From contig CM063288.1 in assembly GCA_032173965.1 (NCBI GenBank), forward strand, positions 23,530,001-23,594,000: a stretch of 64,000 bases of DNA, read 5' to 3'. This DNA comes from Sitta carolinensis. Lineage: Eukaryota > Chordata > Aves > Passeriformes > Sittidae. A program made the translations under genes and the position numbers. Numbering within the stretch: position 1 is the first letter of the stretch; each line of letters starts with the position of its first letter. The notes under the pieces were generated by a model. That model was not told the DNA's origin. It did not search any database and saw nothing but the letters and a program-made list of their open reading frames with translations. Positions 59,301 through 64,000 of this stretch are shown here, in pieces.

Positions 59301-62300
59301 TAAAGAAGAAAGATGTTTACACAGAACTTGGATCTGCAAACAAGTAAACTTGAAAAAAACATACTTTCAGGTCAGGTATCTCACACACACAAACTCCAAT
59401 TCATTGCTACCCAGTCAAAACTTCCTCTAAGATTGCATTTTTTACAGCACTTTAATAATTAGTTAAAAGAACTAGTTAAAAATTTTGTAAAAACACAAAA
59501 AACCCCTCCACCAAGATTTTGTTCTGTTCCAAATTTTCCAGCAGGTATTTTAAACCTTTTAAAATTTAGTCAGTGATCCAGGTGGCTTTCAATTTTCTTC
59601 TCAGCATGAAAAAAATAATAAAGTAGTACCCCATAGAAATTTTAATTTAGATTCAGCAATTTAGTATTGTATCCCTTACAAATTAATGATACCATGAACT
59701 ATGCTTCAAGATGTCTGAAGTAGTATCATAGCTGAAAACAGCAGAAATCTGGACTGCTGCTGAGTTTCTGTAATTCTGCTGTATTGTAACTGTTTAAACT
59801 GAATGCCATTCCTTTAAGGAATCTATTTATTTTTAAGGTTTAAAGCAAAGCTGACTTTGGAGAAGCTGACCTGCCTAAGTCCCTGCGTCAGAGAAGAAAC
59901 AATATTCATGCATGATTTTGTAGGAAATGCTCACCAAATTATTTTTTTGAAGGTTTCCTCATGTAAAAATATGTTCTCCCCGTAAATATTAAAAATAGAT
60001 TTGTTACATCCTAACTTTTGAGTAATTATTTCAAGAATAAAGTTTTAATTTTAATTTGAGGAGCAAGTGTTCTTCCACTTTATGGTTATTATAATATTAA
60101 TAAAATACTTTAAAACTGTATGTGTACAAGCTTGCCTGTATCTGATATATTCATATTGATATCTGATAATAATTTTTCAGAAGTCTACGAGAATTTAATT
60201 TTACTCCAATACTCTAGAGTGCCTTTTATTTTTTATAACAATATAAAATTTAATTATGAGGAGAGCTTTGTCATTTCATAGCTATCTCTGCTGTATTTTT
60301 TTCCTTTTTACAAACCTGTCTTCTTGGAGCTGAAGAAAACAGGGAAGGGATGTTCCATAATCCAAATTTCCCACTAGATGACGCTCTAAGTACAAAAACA
60401 CGAACTTCAGCATGTTCATAAATATATACGTGGATTGCTAAAACACATTACATGTTCATTAATTCACTGCTCTTATGCGCTTGTAAAGATTGATGATATG
60501 GAGACACAGTGACCTGTAAAAAATTGGAAAAACAGTGGGTTTTCTGTTCAAAAGTTTGGCTATAGATATTTCCCCTGGTATGTCTATGGCCATAGCACAT
60601 CATTTAAGCTCAGTGTTAATTGTTTCGGTCACTTGTGCTACAACATGCTTGTTACCAGCATTTTTTTCTTACTTGCTTGAAGCTTACCCTAATGTGGTTA
60701 AATGCCAAAATTTACTATGTACTCCACTCCTGTAAGGTGTAGTAATTTGAATAGATACCTAGGTATTAAAATACACTATACATTACATAAATCCATTATG
60801 TAGAAGCATGCATACTCACACATATTTAACAACTGAATAAACAGATAAAAGCTCTTAAATAACTCCGTATTCACCTGACACCTCCCTCACAGACATCTTT
60901 ACATAAAATAAAGTACCATAATGGAATCACTGTCAAGTCAATGCCTTCCTTGTAAAGTGTCTTCCATCTGTACCGTTTCTTTATAAAAGATGTAAGACAA
61001 AGTTACGAACCTATATTGGAGAACTTGAGCTGCTGGAGTGCCAATTATGTATAATTACACTTCGATGCTGTAATTGTTTATGTTTTCTTCATCTATTCTA
61101 AAAAACCCCTGACATTTCAGTCTTTCTGATTTAAAATGATTGAAATGCTTATCGTCAAAACACGATATGCAAAAGGAAAAAAGAAAAACAACCTAGAAAA
61201 ATATCAACCAGAAAGGTTGCTATTCTAAGAAAACAATGCTGGCATTAAAAACTTTTCATGTATTCTAACCTATGCTTGGCTTGAGTGCCTTATCAGCAAC
61301 AGAGTGTGTTGTTTGAGCTGTGCAGAAAAACTTTGAGATTTGAGAGAAGTGGGCACACAACACACTTGCAGTGACAACTTGTTTGAAGGTGCCTTGTATT
61401 TGCATCAGTGGCAAGCCTGACTAATAAAAATTCCTCCAAATTCTAGAATAGTAAGTTTGGAATGTGCACAGAATTAGAAGATGGGTGTTTGCAGCAGAAC
61501 ATTGATGTGCAATATTATTAATTGTTACTTTTATATCCATTGGCTGATAATGGCAAAACCCTTCATGTGTACATTTCTCTCAGTCTGTGAATGCTGGTAT
61601 TTTAGGTACCATGGCAATGACAGCTTTAATGGGAGCAGACTTGGCCACCCTGCTGTGAGAGACTAGAGAATCACACGATTTTAATCTTTCATGTATTGAC
61701 TAACTCTTTAAAATACATTCAGCTACAGACATAAAAGATACTGAAGCTCTGTTTAATAAACAATTTAACAAGATTCTGAACTTCTTTAATAAATTAAAGA
61801 ATATATTTACTCATATGGAAGCCTGACCTGAATGTCTAGATTTCTTCTTTGTGTCTGTATTTGCATGTTAAAAATCCCTTAATCTTCTGGCTTGAGATAA
61901 CTTTTATTAGGATTTTTGCTAATGACATGTTAGGAGGATTTACATGGAGATTTTTTCCCTGTGTTTTCCAACCGATGACATGCCAACTATTTTCTATATT
62001 AATTTTTATGAAAATTCAAGTTTCAGTGAAAAAAAATCTTAGTTGCTTGATGAATCAATACTTAGGGTACTTAAGAAATGAGGTACCAATACTCGCGTAT
62101 TTCCTGTAAAGAACCCAGAAAATTAAAAAAAAAAGAAGTTTGAATTTTTAAGTAAATGTTATGTGCTGTGTACACCCTGACTCTGCCCAAGCAAAAGAGA
62201 CTTGTGTCAACATATGATTCCACAGCCTGAAATGGTTTCAGGATGCAAGGGAAGGGCTCTCATGAACCAAAGAGCAATGTTTCCCATTGCAAGCAAAAAC

Positions 62301-64000
62301 TAAAATAAGTCATGACCTGTGCTTCCCCATTACTGATGAGATTTTTCAATTATAATACTTGATTAAAATTTTCTTTATAGTTCTAGGGTCTTTTGGTCTC
62401 ATATTTTGAGATTTCTGGAAAAATCATGATAGGTAATTATTTTTAAAATTAAAAAATTAGTCCACAATTCTAGTTCTCTCAGCTGCATTGGCAGACATCT
62501 TCTGTGTGCTCAGCTATGTCAGCAGAAAAACGCCGTCCTCACTTATGTCAGTCGGGACTGAGGTGCAGCTCCCCCAGCCAAACAATTCCCTCTGTCAGCA
62601 TGTCCTGAGTGTGCTCTGGGGTCTCTGGCAGTGCTGCAGAGGCAAGAGAGGCCAGGCCCGAGAGCCAGGCACACGTGGGCACCTGCTCTGCCAGAGCCCC
62701 AGGTCACCTGCGAGCCCCGGCGTGATAAACAACCGTCAGCACCCCGGGGATGTTCAAACCTGGGCTCCTACCCCAAGGATAAAACCTGCAATTTGTCCGA
62801 AGGTTTGTTACAGCTTCCCGGCACTGTGGATGCTCTGGCACTGCCTGGTGCCACCAGCCAAAGTCCAGCTGTTTTCATGGTGTCAATGTGTGGACTTACA
62901 CCTGCATGTCTGACAGCTTTCAGTGCTTCTCAGACTTCCCAGCCCTAGGAAAAGCTTTCTCTCTTAATTTCTGTTTCTCTCTTGCCCAGCATGGGGACAA
63001 TACCTTTTGTTTCCAACCTGTATCTATCAGGTATGTATGTGTAGGTCTGAGAGGCTGTCTCTGAGTGATGAGAAAGTGCAGCCAAATTACAGCAAAGGGA
63101 ATGAAAATTAGAGCAAAATAAAGAATTAGGAGGAGTATGGCCCAGGGGATGCCAAAACAAACATCTCCTGTATTCTCTTAAAATAAATTTTGAGAATTTT
63201 GAGAAAAATCCATTTCAGACTTGGTTGAGGCAAAAAGCTGAGATAAAACCTATTCCTCCTTGTGTCTCACTTGTTTGAATGTAAAGCATTCTCAGACTGA
63301 TAGAGGATTGCTTTCCCCTGGTACCAAAAAAAGGAGAGTGACGAGTGCCACCTGTGACACAGAGGGAAGTCCACACAGAGCTGGCTCCCAGGCTCCCTGG
63401 GCAGGAAGGAGGGCAAAGAAGGTTCAGCAAAGAGTGCAATGTCCTTTGGTTTGTCAGTAGCTCTGGGGTCTGAGTTCTGCAGAGGAGAGAAAGGAGAGCA
63501 TATCCTATAATATAGGATATTATATAGGAGCATATCCAGAAATAGGGCATTATCCCAGCTGTATAAAGGTTTACTGAGAGCACCTTCTGGACTAAGATGA
63601 GCAATAATTTTCTACATGTCTGCACCACTCTTACTCACTCACTCTGCTTATAGGGTATTTTTAATGATTGAAATAAAATATTTGGAGTTGAATTGAGCAG
63701 AGAGACATTATTTTAAATTGAAATACAACTAGTATAAAGAATATATTCTTTACAGAAAATTAATAAAAATATGCAAAACTGAAATTCTGACTATTTTTTA
63801 AAATCTATTTGAATGAGTCCCCCATCCTTCTGCAGAAGGCAAAGAAAAGGAGAAGTGTTTGAAAGTCAAAATACTACTTTGCACATCTCTAATGTTTTCT
63901 ATTCTAGGATCTCTAGTGCTTTACAAGCTTAATGTGATTAACTTTATGCTCAGTAAGCAGTTCTACCCATAAAAATAGGTAGGTCTTTACAGGATTAGGG
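59301..64000. other. Gene-poor interval to the right edge
   Basis: Mainly AT-rich. A GC-richer patch at about 62540-62920 has open frames on the plus strand but no recognisable product. A perfect short palindrome lies at 63500-63520. Confidence 0.6.
63496..63537. repeat. Perfect 21-bp palindrome within a 10-bp direct repeat
   Basis: ATATCCTATA (63500-63509) and its exact reverse complement TATAGGATAT (63511-63520) are separated by one base. GAGCATATCC occurs at 63496-63505 and again at 63528-63537. Confidence 0.9.

Noticed and set aside
1..64000. An exotic bacterial-style system (CRISPR, toxin-antitoxin, phage or operon)
   Set aside because: Splice sites, CR1 elements, CpG islands and polyadenylation signals show vertebrate nuclear DNA; no repeat-spacer or operon structure was seen.

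Overview
The window looks like bird nuclear DNA, and a songbird-type genome is plausible. It contains one intron-rich gene in AT-rich sequence, GC-rich CpG islands at putative promoters, two reverse-oriented CR1 LINE copies (the dominant avian retrotransposon), one retroviral-LTR-like element and few other repeats. The species cannot be read from the sequence alone.

The only protein-coding gene I can prove is CWC22, the spliceosome-associated MIF4G/MA3 protein that brings eIF4A3 into the spliceosome for exon junction complex deposition. It lies on the minus strand. I rebuilt 19 coding exons from 40406 down to 14702. Every intron is GT-AG and all phases close, giving a 907-residue protein; from memory the human protein has 908. 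An in-frame stop precedes the ATG. A non-coding first exon probably lies in the CpG island at about 40600-41400, which carries an ETS site, a YY1 site, GC boxes and a compound (CCG)19/(CTG)6 repeat. A polyadenylation signal lies about 220 bases past the stop.

Layout: 1-4880, no recognisable gene. 4881-5330, CpG island, possibly the promoter of the next gene to the left. 5331-14455, intergenic. 14456-41050, CWC22, with an 8.4-kb intron that holds a CR1 copy. 41400-42990, upstream flank. 42995-43634, candidate solo LTR. 43641-54990, gene-poor DNA with microsatellites and some stretches that look like conserved non-coding sequence. 54990-55440, a second CpG island with a minus-strand TATA box and a strong splice donor, probably the first exon of an unrecognised transcript. 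55450-64000, gene-poor, with a second CR1 at 58966-59300 and a perfect short palindrome near 63510.

No RNA genes, CRISPR arrays or operon-like structures were seen. The best candidates for something undescribed are the orphan TATA-containing island at 55 kb, the trinucleotide tract at the CWC22 promoter, and the abrupt GC-rich patch at the end of the last CWC22 exon.
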